Below are positions 4,399-11,606 of a DNA stretch of 11,726 nt, piece after piece (positions within the stretch are counted from its first letter, which is position 1; the number at the start of each line of letters is the position of its first letter). A program made the translations under genes and the position numbers. Below the pieces are notes generated by a model. It worked only from the letters and a program-made list of their open reading frames with translations, was not told where the DNA came from and did no database searches. The DNA is taken from the NCBI GenBank assembly GCA_019308625.1, contig JAFDHU010000033.1, positions 1 through 11,726 on the forward strand, given 5' to 3'. This DNA comes from Deltaproteobacteria bacterium. Its GTDB lineage: Bacteria; Desulfobacterota; Desulfobaccia; Desulfobaccales; 0-14-0-80-60-11.

Positions 4399-7188
4399 AT
4401 GGACTACAAAAAGACGCTCAACCTGCCCCGCACCGAATTTCCCATGAAGGCGGACCTGCCCCGCCGGGAACCCGAGATTCTCAGGCGGTGGAGCGACCTG
4501 GACCTGTATGGCCGCATCCGGGAAAAGACTCGGGGCAGACCGCGCTTCATCCTGCACGATGGACCGCCTTACGCCAACGGCCATATCCACCTGGGGCATG
4601 CACTCAACAAGATTCTCAAGGATATTATCGTCAAGTCCCGGCAGATGATGGGCTTTGACTGTCCTTATATACCCGGCTGGGACTGCCACGGCTTGCCCAT
4701 TGAGCATCAGGTGGACAAGGAACTCAAGGCTGAGGGGGTAAGCCTGCCCCAGACTGAGGTGCGCCAGCGCTGCCGGGCCTATGCCCAGAAATTCATCGGC
4801 ATCCAGCGGGAGGAATTTCAGCGCTTGGGCGTCCTGGGAGACTGGCAGCACCCCTACCTGACCATGGCTCCGGCCTATGTGGCCACCATCATCCGGGAAT
4901 ACGGCAAGTTTTTCCTGAACGGTTCCATCTACCGCAGCAAAAAGCCCATCCACTGGTGCGCCACCTGCCACACCGCCTTGGCCGAGGCCGAGGTGGAATA
5001 TGAGGAGCATGAAACCCCGTCCATTTATGTGAAGTTTCCCCTGACCGACCCCAAAGGCGTGGCCGGCCTGGATCCGGGCAACGGCCCTCATTTTCTGGTG
5101 ATCTGGACTACCACTCCCTGGACCCTGCCAGCCAACTTGGCCATCGCTGTGCATCCTCACCTGGAGTATGCCGCGGTGCGGGTGGGCCGGGAAGTGCTGG
5201 TGGTGGCCGCCGAACTGGCCGAGGGGCTCCTGCAGCACTGGGGCCTTAAGGGGGAGGTGCTGCGCCAGTGGGAGGGGCGGTTCCTGGAGGGGGTGGTGTG
5301 CCGCCATCCTTGGCTGGACCGGGACTCTCCAGTAATCCTGGCCGATTACGTCACCTTGAGCGCCGGCACCGGCTTGGTGCATATCGCCCCGGGGCATGGC
5401 CAGGAGGACTATGACAGCGGCTTGAAGTACGGCCTCCCCCCGTATTCGCCGGTGGATGACGAAGGTCGGTTTACCGCAGAGGTCCCGGAGTTCGCCGGCA
5501 AAGGGGTGTGGGAGGCCAACGATGGCATTATCCAACTCCTCAGCCGCAAAGGCAGGCTCATTCTGGCGGAGGAGGCCACCCACAGTTATCCTCATTGCTG
5601 GCGCTGCAAGCAGCCCATCATCTTCCGGGCCACGGAGCAGTGGTTTATTTCCATGGAAAAGAACGGCCTGCGGCGCAAGGCCCTGGAGGCCATTGACCAG
5701 GTCTCCTGGATTCCCCGTTGGGGCCGGGAACGCATCTACCAGATGATTGAGCAGCGGCCGGACTGGTGCATCTCCCGGCAGCGGGCTTGGGGGGTGCCCC
5801 TGGTAGCCTTTCATTGTCAGGACTGTCACGAGACCCTGCTCACCGAAGAGATTCTGACAGCCGTGGTGGAGCGGGCCGGCCGGGAGGGCGCGGATTTCTG
5901 GTTTCTCAGTCCGGCGGAAGAGATTCTTCCCCCCGGCACTGCCTGTCCCCGCTGCGGCAGCCGTAATCTTGCCAAGGAAACGGACATCCTGGATGTATGG
6001 TTTGACTCCGGGGTGAGCTTCGCCGCGGTGGTGGAAACCCATCCGGAACTGGGCTTTCCGGCCGATTTGTACCTGGAGGGCTCGGACCAGCACCGGGGCT
6101 GGTTCCACAGCAGTCTGCTGGCTGCGGTGGGCACCCGGGGCCGGGCGCCGTACAAGGGAGTTCTGACCCACGGATTCGTGGTGGACGGCGAAGGCCGCAA
6201 GATGTCTAAATCCCTGGGCAACGTCATCGCCCCTCAGGAGGTCATGGCCGAATATGGGGCCGAGATTTTGCGCCTCTGGGTGACGGCGGAAGACTACCGG
6301 GAAGATGTGCGCCTGTCCCCTGGCATCCTGAAGCAGTTGGCCGACGCCTACCGGCGGTTCCGCAATACCGCCCGGTTCATGCTAGGCAACCTTTATGACT
6401 TTGACCCGGAGAGACATTTTGTTCCTTACGCCCAGCGGGAGGAGCTGGACCGCGTGGCCCTGTCCTGGCTGGCCCAGTTGATGATTCGGGTGAAGCGGGC
6501 CTATCTGGACTATGAATTCCATCTGGCATTTCACCGCCTGCATCAGTTCTGCGCGGTGGAAATGAGCGCCATTTACCTGGACATCCTGAAGGATCGTCTT
6601 TATATTTCCCGCCCCGATGACCCGGCCCGGCGCAGCGCCCAAAGCACCCTCTATGATATTTTGCGGGACCTAATGCGTCTGCTGGCTCCCATTCTGTCCT
6701 TCACCGCGGAGGAAGTCTGGGGCCATCTGCCCGGGCCAAAGCCGGAAAGTGTGCATCTGAGCGACTTTCCCGATCCGCCGCCAGGGTTCCCGGATGAGGC
6801 CCTGTTGAGCAAGTACGACTTTTTGCTGCAGGTGCGGGACGAAATCAACCGGGGCCTGGAGGAAGCTCGCAAGAGCAAGCTCCTCGCCACCGCCCAGGAG
6901 GCAAAGGTCGTCCTGGCTACCGCCCAGGAAAAGCTGTGGGAGAAGCTGGCCTCTCAGCAGCAGGAACTGCAGCTCTTGGCCCAGGTGCCGGATTTGCAGG
7001 TGGAAAAACTGGAGGCCGGAGACACGGGGCAGGGCTTGGAGGCCATGGAAATTCCCGGCCTCCTGGTTCAGGTGGCCAAGGCCCCGGGGGCCAAGTGCAT
7101 CCGCTGCTGGTTCCATCTGCCCAGCGTGGGCGAGGATCCTGACCATCCCCAGATTTGCGCCCGCTGCCGCCGCATCCTGGGAATTTAG
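4399..7188 (+). CDS. ileS: Isoleucyl-tRNA synthetase
   Basis: This class I synthetase charges tRNA-Ile with isoleucine and clears mischarged valine. The 929-residue length is normal for a bacterial enzyme with a zinc-bearing C terminus. Visible parts, in order: the HIGH-type motif HLGH at residues 64-67 within PPYANGHIHLGHALN; the CP1 editing domain with WTTTPWTLPANLAI at 236-249 and the editing-site stretch APGHGQEDY ending at 338 (Asp337); a CxxC pair followed later by CPRCG in the insert region before DILDVWFDSG; the KMSKS motif at 601-605; the helical anticodon-binding domain; and a terminal zinc finger with Cys900/Cys903 and Cys920/Cys923. The ATG at 4399 is supported by AGGGAGGG 5 bases upstream. 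The stop is 6 bases before lspA, matching the common ileS-lspA linkage. A long open frame on the opposite strand (4273-6171) is only a codon-bias shadow. Confidence 0.98.
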   Translation: MDYKKTLNLPRTEFPMKADLPRREPEILRRWSDLDLYGRIREKTRGRPRFILHDGPPYANGHIHLGHALNKILKDIIVKSRQMMGFDCPYIPGWDCHGLPIEHQVDKELKAEGVSLPQTEVRQRCRAYAQKFIGIQREEFQRLGVLGDWQHPYLTMAPAYVATIIREYGKFFLNGSIYRSKKPIHWCATCHTALAEAEVEYEEHETPSIYVKFPLTDPKGVAGLDPGNGPHFLVIWTTTPWTLPANLAIAVHPHLEYAAVRVGREVLVVAAELAEGLLQHWGLKGEVLRQWEGRFLEGVVCRHPWLDRDSPVILADYVTLSAGTGLVHIAPGHGQEDYDSGLKYGLPPYSPVDDEGRFTAEVPEFAGKGVWEANDGIIQLLSRKGRLILAEEATHSYPHCWRCKQPIIFRATEQWFISMEKNGLRRKALEAIDQVSWIPRWGRERIYQMIEQRPDWCISRQRAWGVPLVAFHCQDCHETLLTEEILTAVVERAGREGADFWFLSPAEEILPPGTACPRCGSRNLAKETDILDVWFDSGVSFAAVVETHPELGFPADLYLEGSDQHRGWFHSSLLAAVGTRGRAPYKGVLTHGFVVDGEGRKMSKSLGNVIAPQEVMAEYGAEILRLWVTAEDYREDVRLSPGILKQLADAYRRFRNTARFMLGNLYDFDPERHFVPYAQREELDRVALSWLAQLMIRVKRAYLDYEFHLAFHRLHQFCAVEMSAIYLDILKDRLYISRPDDPARRSAQSTLYDILRDLMRLLAPILSFTAEEVWGHLPGPKPESVHLSDFPDPPPGFPDEALLSKYDFLLQVRDEINRGLEEARKSKLLATAQEAKVVLATAQEKLWEKLASQQQELQLLAQVPDLQVEKLEAGDTGQGLEAMEIPGLLVQVAKAPGAKCIRCWFHLPSVGEDPDHPQICARCRRILGI

Positions 7189-7194
7189 TCCAGC

Positions 7195-7695
7195 ATGAGC
7201 CGCAAAACCGCCATCCTGCTGGTGACCCTGACCGTGGGCCTAAGCCTTGATCAACTATCCAAGTTGCTGGTGGTGCGCTTTATGCCCTTAGGGGCGCAAC
7301 TACCCATGATTCAGGGGTTTTTCAATTTAGTGCACACCCGCAACCGGGGGGCCGCCTTCGGGTTGCTGGCCGGCCTGTCCCCCACCTTCACCTGGCTGTT
7401 TTTTCTGTCCACCACCACCTTGGTATTGCTGGTGGTGGCCTATTTCTGGTGGCGCCTGCCCCCCCGGGATTGCCCCTCCGCCCTGGGTTTTAGTCTCATC
7501 ATGGCCGGCGCCTTGGGCAATCTCATTGATCGGGTGCGGCTGGGCGAAGTCATTGATTTTTTGGATTTTTACCTGGGACGGTATCACTGGCCGGCTTTTA
7601 ATGTGGCCGACAGCCTGATCTGCCTGGGCGCCGGAGTGCTGATTTTCGTAGTTCTCGCCGAAGGGAAAAAGGAAGATGCATCCCATCCTGTTTAA
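7195..7695 (+). CDS. lspA: Lipoprotein signal peptidase (signal peptidase II)
   Basis: LspA is an inner-membrane aspartyl protease that removes the signal peptide from prolipoproteins after Lgt has modified the lipobox cysteine. At 166 residues with four hydrophobic segments it has the usual size and topology. Conserved blocks seen are LDQLSK (18-23), HTRNRGAAFG (47-56), GALGNLIDR (105-113), VIDFLDF and FNVADS. The catalytic pair should be Asp121 and Asp139, spaced 18 apart as in other family members. The ATG follows the ileS stop by 6 bases without a clear Shine-Dalgarno, so translation is probably coupled to ileS. Its 3' end overlaps lgt by 20 bases. Confidence 0.97.
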   Translation: MSRKTAILLVTLTVGLSLDQLSKLLVVRFMPLGAQLPMIQGFFNLVHTRNRGAAFGLLAGLSPTFTWLFFLSTTTLVLLVVAYFWWRLPPRDCPSALGFSLIMAGALGNLIDRVRLGEVIDFLDFYLGRYHWPAFNVADSLICLGAGVLIFVVLAEGKKEDASHPV

Positions 7696-8455
7696 ATTCG
7701 GGCCGATAACCATTTATACCTATGGTTTTTTTCTGGCCTTGGGCTTCGTCACCGCCATCATCTTGGCCGGCCGGGAGGCCAAACGGGTGGGGCTGCCTGT
7801 TGGAACCTTCTACGATCTGTGCTTCTACATCATCATCGCGGCTTTGGTGGGATCCCGGCTGCTTTACGTGTTGATGGAGTGGTCCTACTTTGTGGAACAC
7901 CCTCTGGAGGTGTTCGTCCTGTGGAAAGGGGGGCTGATTTTTCACGGCGGCCTGGTCCTGGGAATAATTGTAGGATTTTATTTTATGCGCCGCTACGGAC
8001 TGCCCTGGCGGCTTACCTTTGATTCCTTGGCAGTCGGCACGCCAGTGGGTCAGAGTCTCGGCCGGGTGGGCTGCTTTATGGCCGGGTGCTGCTACGGCAA
8101 GCCCAGCAATCTCCCTTGGGCGGTCACCTTCACCGACCCCAATACCCTGTGCCCTTTCCGGGAATCCTTGCATCCCAGCCAGCTATATGAGGCCCTTTTG
8201 CTGCTGCCGGTCTTTGGGGTAGTGTATTGGATGAGAACCCGAAAGCGCTTTGATGGGCAGTTGACCCTGACTTATCTCCTGTTGGCCGGGATTGTCCGCT
8301 TCGTGACCGAATTTTTTAGGCATCCGGCGGATTACCGGGGTCCGATTATAATTTGGGATATGCCCGCCACCCAGGTGGTGGCTTTCTTGATTGCGGTGGT
8401 CAGCGGCCTCCTGCTTTTCCGGTTTTGGCAAAAGGCCGGAAAGGCGGCAGACTGA
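7676..8455 (+). CDS. lgt: Prolipoprotein diacylglyceryl transferase
   Basis: Lgt transfers the diacylglyceryl group from phosphatidylglycerol to the lipobox cysteine of prolipoproteins, the first step of lipoprotein maturation in the inner membrane. The product has 259 residues and about seven hydrophobic segments. Family motifs include FHGG (89-92, with the essential-type His90), SLGRVGCFMAGCCYG (127-141, with Arg130 in the conserved arginine position), HPSQLYE (166-172) and the C-terminal RFVTEFFR (208-215). The GCFMAGCCYG version of the central motif is the cysteine-rich form seen in many bacteria other than enterics. The start overlaps the end of lspA and carries its own purine-rich ribosome site (AAGGAAG before ATG). 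Making Lgt and LspA from overlapping genes fits their consecutive steps. Confidence 0.97.
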   Translation: MHPILFKFGPITIYTYGFFLALGFVTAIILAGREAKRVGLPVGTFYDLCFYIIIAALVGSRLLYVLMEWSYFVEHPLEVFVLWKGGLIFHGGLVLGIIVGFYFMRRYGLPWRLTFDSLAVGTPVGQSLGRVGCFMAGCCYGKPSNLPWAVTFTDPNTLCPFRESLHPSQLYEALLLLPVFGVVYWMRTRKRFDGQLTLTYLLLAGIVRFVTEFFRHPADYRGPIIIWDMPATQVVAFLIAVVSGLLLFRFWQKAGKAAD

Positions 8456-8569
8456 TGGCAGATGTCCTTAATCTCAAAACGTTTTTTACTGATGGGAAAG
8501 TTTCCATTTAAAACGCCTTTGGTCCAAACTGCATCAACCTGTCTTTAAGAATGGCAATCTCGGGGTGAA

Positions 8570-9391
8570 ATGGTGCATTGGCGGCGCTGGCTCACCGGCC
8601 TGATACTTGCGCCTTTGCTGGTGCTGGTGATTGTCAAGGGCGGCCGCGCCCTGTTTGTCCTGCTGGTTCTTTTGGCCAACGGCTTGGGGCAGTGGGAATT
8701 TCTGGCGATGCTGTTGCCGGGGAGCGAGCGGGCCCGCCGGATAAAGCTGATCGTGCTAGGGTCTTTGCTGATCATCAGTTTCTGCACCGTCCAGCGGATC
8801 GGGTACCTGTGCAACCCCTCGGGTCCCCTGTTCATCCTGGTCTGGTGTCTGTTCATCCTGATGCTCTTTTATCTGGTCAGCTACGGCCACATTCCGGAGT
8901 TAAGCCGCGATTTGGCCGTCAATGCCATGGGGCTCCTCTACCTGCCGCTTCTGCTGGGACACTTGGTCTGGCTGAGATTTCTGCCCCAGGGCCAGTGGTG
9001 GGTGATTTGGATGTTGGCCGTGGTGTTCGGCGCCGACACCGCGGCTTTTTATACCGGCCTGAGTCTGGGGCGAAGAAAACTTTATCCTGCCGTGAGCCCC
9101 GGCAAAACCTGGGAGGGAACCCTGGGAGGACTGGCCGCCGCCGGGGTGGTGGGGGCTGCTGCCGGACGTTGGCTGCTGCCGGAAGCAAAAATCGGCAGCC
9201 TGACCGCCCTAGCCTTAGTACTGGGAGGGGTGGGGGTGCTGGGTGATCTGTTTGAATCCATGTTAAAACGCCAGGCCCAAGTGAAAGATGCCAGTCACCT
9301 GCTGCCGGGACACGGCGGCATGCTGGACCGCCTGGACAGCGTGCTCTTTGCTGCCCCGGCAGTGGTTTACGCCCGGCTGTTTTTTATGTGA
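8570..9391 (+). CDS. cdsA: Phosphatidate cytidylyltransferase (CDP-diacylglycerol synthase)
   Basis: CdsA joins CTP and phosphatidic acid to form CDP-diacylglycerol, the branch-point precursor of phosphatidylglycerol and phosphatidylethanolamine. The 273-residue protein is strongly hydrophobic, with about eight membrane segments. The family signature is complete near the C terminus (230-256): SMLKRQAQVKD followed by HLLPGHGGMLDRLD. ADTAAFYTG (155-163) and SPGKTWEG (176-183) are further family blocks. The start at 8570 has a modest ribosome site, GGGGTG, and an in-frame upstream ATG is closed by a stop. It lies 114 bases after lgt, so it may be in the same transcript or have its own promoter; I see no convincing one in the gap. 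The more common neighbours uppS, dxr and rseP are absent here. Confidence 0.96.
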   Translation: MVHWRRWLTGLILAPLLVLVIVKGGRALFVLLVLLANGLGQWEFLAMLLPGSERARRIKLIVLGSLLIISFCTVQRIGYLCNPSGPLFILVWCLFILMLFYLVSYGHIPELSRDLAVNAMGLLYLPLLLGHLVWLRFLPQGQWWVIWMLAVVFGADTAAFYTGLSLGRRKLYPAVSPGKTWEGTLGGLAAAGVVGAAAGRWLLPEAKIGSLTALALVLGGVGVLGDLFESMLKRQAQVKDASHLLPGHGGMLDRLDSVLFAAPAVVYARLFFM

Positions 9392-9447
9392 TGATGTCTG
9401 AAGCAGGTTTATTAAGGGCAAGAAGGCCCGGCCGCCCAGGATCCCTC

Positions 9448-9475
9448 TTGACAGAACCGATTCAACCTTCATAAT
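9448..9475 (+). promoter_or_regulatory. Strong sigma-70 promoter of tRNA-Ala
   Basis: A perfect TTGACA (9448-9453) is followed after 16 bases by CATAAT (9470-9475, 5 of 6 matches). The mature tRNA begins 22 bases downstream, allowing a short 5' leader to be removed by RNase P. This is the best promoter match in the window. Confidence 0.75.
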
Positions 9476-9496
9476 TAAGTAGGCAATTGCAATTGT

Positions 9497-9572
9497 GGGG
9501 ATGTAGCTCAGTTGGAAGAGCGCCTGCTTCGCATGCAGGAGGTCAGGGGTTCAAATCCCCTCATCTCCACCA
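9497..9572 (+). tRNA. tRNA-Ala (anticodon CGC)
   Basis: The 76-base gene starts GGGGATG and ends CATCTCC-A-CCA with an encoded CCA tail (9570-9572). The acceptor stem includes a G3-U70 wobble pair, the classic alanine identity element. The anticodon arm CCTGC-TTCGCAT-GCAGG gives anticodon CGC (9530-9532), reading the alanine codon GCG. The D arm (AGCTCAGTTGGAAGAGC) and the T arm (GGGG-TTCAAAT-CCCC) are intact. It has its own strong promoter and is followed by two terminators, so it is a single-gene transcription unit. Confidence 0.97.
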
Positions 9573-9622
9573 GCTTGCGGGGATTTCGAGAACCTGCTGC
9601 GGCCATTTTCGAAATCATGGAT

Positions 9623-9661
9623 GGTTGGCAATCAGGGTGTTGCCAGCTTTTTTTATTTTTT
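9623..9661 (+). terminator. Intrinsic terminator after tRNA-Ala
   Basis: The stem TGGCAA (9626-9631) pairs with TTGCCA (9640-9645) around an 8-base loop. It can be extended by three more pairs, two of them G-T wobbles. Seven T (9648-9654), one A and six more T follow directly. This is a textbook rho-independent terminator 50 bases after the tRNA. Confidence 0.85.
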
Positions 9662-9666
9662 AAAGA

Positions 9667-9691
9667 GGACTAGCTCTTGCTAGCCCTTTTT
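9667..9691 (+). terminator. Second, back-up terminator
   Basis: CTAGC (9670-9674), a TCTT loop and GCTAG (9679-9683) form a 5-bp stem. Two further G-C pairs lie beyond one A-C mismatch, and a run of five T (9687-9691) follows. It lies 6 bases after the first terminator's T-run and looks like a tandem stop insulating the polysaccharide cluster from the tRNA gene. Confidence 0.55.
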
Positions 9692-9743
9692 AGGTCCTTG
9701 ATGCGGCTCCTTAATTATTCTATTCTGGCTTGACAGGCGTTTT

Positions 9744-9760
9744 CGGCTCGTATCTTTGCA
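9744..9760 (+). promoter_or_regulatory. Candidate sigma-54 (RpoN) promoter
   Basis: The sequence reads cGGCtCG, five bases, TTGCA. It matches the sigma-54 consensus TGGCACG-N5-TTGCA at all but two of its defined positions, with the invariant GG and GC at the correct separation. It points toward wzz, whose start is about 345 bases downstream. Sigma-54 control of exopolysaccharide genes is known in some bacteria, but no activator gene is visible here. The site stands on sequence match alone. Confidence 0.35.
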
Positions 9761-9924
9761 AGCTGCCGAAAGGAGGTTTGTGGTAGGGCCGGGCCGGTGA
9801 TTTCTTCAAAGTTTTGCCGCCCCGATACCGACAAATTGCAACAAAGATAAACCAAGACCGGAATGATGCAGTAAGGGCCAAATGGCGTGGTCAATCTCTG
9901 CCCAGCAGCCTTAGACATGCGCAC

Positions 9925-9936
9925 CAGTCATGACTG
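9925..9936. promoter_or_regulatory. 12-bp perfect palindrome, possible operator
   Basis: CAGTCATGACTG is fully self-complementary and lies in the non-coding zone 170 bases before wzz. Its dyad symmetry suits a dimeric DNA-binding protein. No known regulator's site was recognised and no second copy was found in the window. Confidence 0.25.
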
Positions 9937-10106
9937 AAAAGTCCTTTTTTTGACTTCCCGGTTGACAATTTTCTGAGGGAGAGAAGAAAATTATGTATTA
10001 CAAACTAAAATTTTGTTAGTAGTTAATAAGAAATTTTCAAACAAATTAAAGCTCTGAAGGCTTTTTATAAAATCCTTTACCTTTTACAGAACATTGCCAA
10101 AATGCC

Positions 10107-11606
10107 ATGAATGATGTTAAAAATGAAAGCAGCCCCCGAGAGGAAATCCATCTCTTGGATTACCTTTTAGTGCTGGCCAAGCGTAGCCGGCTCATTGTGT
10201 TCGCCTCCCTGGGCATCACGGTGTTGACCTATCTTTACCTGCTGCTTCTGGTCCCCAAGCAATATACCGCCACAGCCCGCCTGATTCCTCCCACAGAAAG
10301 TCTTACCTTGAGCGGTCAACTGCTGAAAGGTTTGGGGGTCACCGCCCTTCCCGGCGGCACGGCGGGTCTGGGCGGCGTGGCCGCCGGGTTATTAGGACTG
10401 GAGAATCCCAATGAAATTTACGTCGGCATTTTAAATGGCAACACAATTTTTGACCGGATTATTGACCGCTTCAACCTGAGAAAACTGTATGACAAAAAAT
10501 ATATTGAGGATGTCAGACAGGCACTTGGCAAAAATGCCGTCATAGAGGCTACGGACGACGGTTTGATCACTATTGCAGTAACGGATAAGGACCCGAAGCG
10601 CGCCGCGGCCATGGCCAATGCCTTCGCGGAGGAATTGGACAAACTGCTCAAGGAAATGGCCCGCAAGGATGCAGAGAATCAGTTGGCTTTCCTGGAAAAG
10701 CAGCGCGGCCAGGCCTTGATCAGTCTGACCAAGGCAGAAGATGAGCTGCGCACCTTCAGCGAGAGATCCGGGATCATCCAACTGGACGCCCAAATCCAGC
10801 GGATGATTGCCTATGTGGCCACCCTGCGGGCCGAAATTGATGCCAAGGAAGTACAAATCCAGGTGCTCAAGAAACAGGCCACCCCGTTCAATTATGATGT
10901 AATCCGTCTGCAAACCGAAGTGAACAGCCTGAAAGAAAAGCTGAAGGAAGCCGAACGGGCGGTGGATGAAGCCTGTGTGGGGGATGTGTGCCTGCCCACC
11001 TCCAAGGCCCCTGGTTTGGGGCTGCAGTACCTCCGGCTGTTTCGGGAGGTGAAATACCAGAACACCCTTTACGACACCCTGTGCAAGCTGGTGGAGCTGG
11101 CCCGACTGGACGCCGCCAAAAACGTCTCAGTGGCCCGGATCAGGTTGGTGGACTATGCCACTCCCCCGGAGAAAAAATCAAAGCCCCAGCGGGTCTTTAT
11201 AAGCATGATAATGGGCAGCACCACCTTTGTGATGCTGCTCCTGGGCGTCTTTTTTCTGGAGTTTTGGGAAAGGCTAGGCCGGGAGGAGAAAAACTCCCAG
11301 CGTCTCTCTCAAATCAGGTTTTATCTGGGTCAATGGCTCGCGCCCATCCAGAGTCTGCTCGGTGCAGTGCATTTATGCGCCTCAAAGTCCTGTTCCTGCC
11401 CTGCTGGTATCCTTACGAAGAAAATCAAATCCAGGGTACCTTTGTCCAAGAACATGTCAAAGCTGCTGGGCTTTATGACGATGTCGCCGTCTTGTTTGGC
11501 AGACCGACCAAAGGCTTGCTGGCTGTACGGGCAGCCAGGGAAGATGGCATCCTTACCTTCCGATTTTTTTTCCCAGACCTGGAAATCCCGAAGACGTGCT
11601 GGCTAA
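10107..11606 (+). CDS. Wzz-type polysaccharide chain-length determinant (polysaccharide co-polymerase), with an anomalous C-terminal tail
   Basis: Proteins of this class sit in the inner membrane and set the chain length of O-antigen or exopolysaccharide. The open frame encodes 499 residues. It has the Wzz N-terminal domain with membrane segment 1 at about 29-49, a Gly/Leu-rich loop (74-98), a periplasmic region with predicted coiled coil (about 180-285), the proline-containing motif ATPPEKKSKPQR (351-362) and membrane segment 2 at about 363-385. A normal protein would end shortly after, near residue 420. From about 421 on, the sequence turns rich in Ser, Cys, Lys and Pro and coincides with another frame of the downstream glycosyltransferase. 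This tail is therefore probably an out-of-frame extension caused by loss of the native stop. There is no autokinase (Walker) domain. The ATG at 10107 has no visible ribosome site and follows a tiny ATG-CCA-TGA frame that overlaps it. Confidence 0.88.
   Translation: MNDVKNESSPREEIHLLDYLLVLAKRSRLIVFASLGITVLTYLYLLLLVPKQYTATARLIPPTESLTLSGQLLKGLGVTALPGGTAGLGGVAAGLLGLENPNEIYVGILNGNTIFDRIIDRFNLRKLYDKKYIEDVRQALGKNAVIEATDDGLITIAVTDKDPKRAAAMANAFAEELDKLLKEMARKDAENQLAFLEKQRGQALISLTKAEDELRTFSERSGIIQLDAQIQRMIAYVATLRAEIDAKEVQIQVLKKQATPFNYDVIRLQTEVNSLKEKLKEAERAVDEACVGDVCLPTSKAPGLGLQYLRLFREVKYQNTLYDTLCKLVELARLDAAKNVSVARIRLVDYATPPEKKSKPQRVFISMIMGSTTFVMLLLGVFFLEFWERLGREEKNSQRLSQIRFYLGQWLAPIQSLLGAVHLCASKSCSCPAGILTKKIKSRVPLSKNMSKLLGFMTMSPSCLADRPKACWLYGQPGKMASLPSDFFSQTWKSRRRAG

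Larger units (their letters stand above)
9692..10106. other. About 415 bases of non-coding DNA before the polysaccharide cluster
   Basis: No convincing gene is present. An open frame on the minus strand (9715-9924, starting at GTG) has no ribosome site and no recognisable motif. The first half is of mixed composition and holds a sigma-54-like site (9744-9760), which overlaps an inverted repeat TTTCGGC (9741-9747)/GCCGAAA (9765-9771). A 12-bp palindrome lies at 9925-9936. The last 140 bases are markedly AT-rich, with repeated AAATTTT patches. A lone TTGACA at 9962-9967 has no -10 box at standard spacing. The length and structure suggest a regulated leader or promoter zone for the wzz gene. Confidence 0.5.

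Noticed and set aside
4273..6171. 632-codon open frame on the minus strand, opposite ileS
   Set aside because: It lies antisense to the fully conserved ileS coding sequence. Its composition (many Gly, Pro, Gln, His) is that of a GC-bias shadow, and it has no recognisable domain.
8456..8569. Possible promoter or terminator between lgt and cdsA (AAAACGTTTT, GGAAA-G-TTTCC, TTGGTC)
   Set aside because: The stems are only 5 bp or simple palindromes without a T-run, and no -10 box stands at proper distance from TTGGTC.
9770..9800. AAAGGAGG followed by a short frame (GTG to TGA, six sense codons)
   Set aside because: The spacing of 3 bases is too short and the peptide is trivial. The AAAGG is part of the inverted repeat.
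9715..9924. 69-codon minus-strand frame in the non-coding region before wzz
   Set aside because: It starts at GTG without a ribosome site, has no recognised motif, and covers the sigma-54-like site and inverted repeat.
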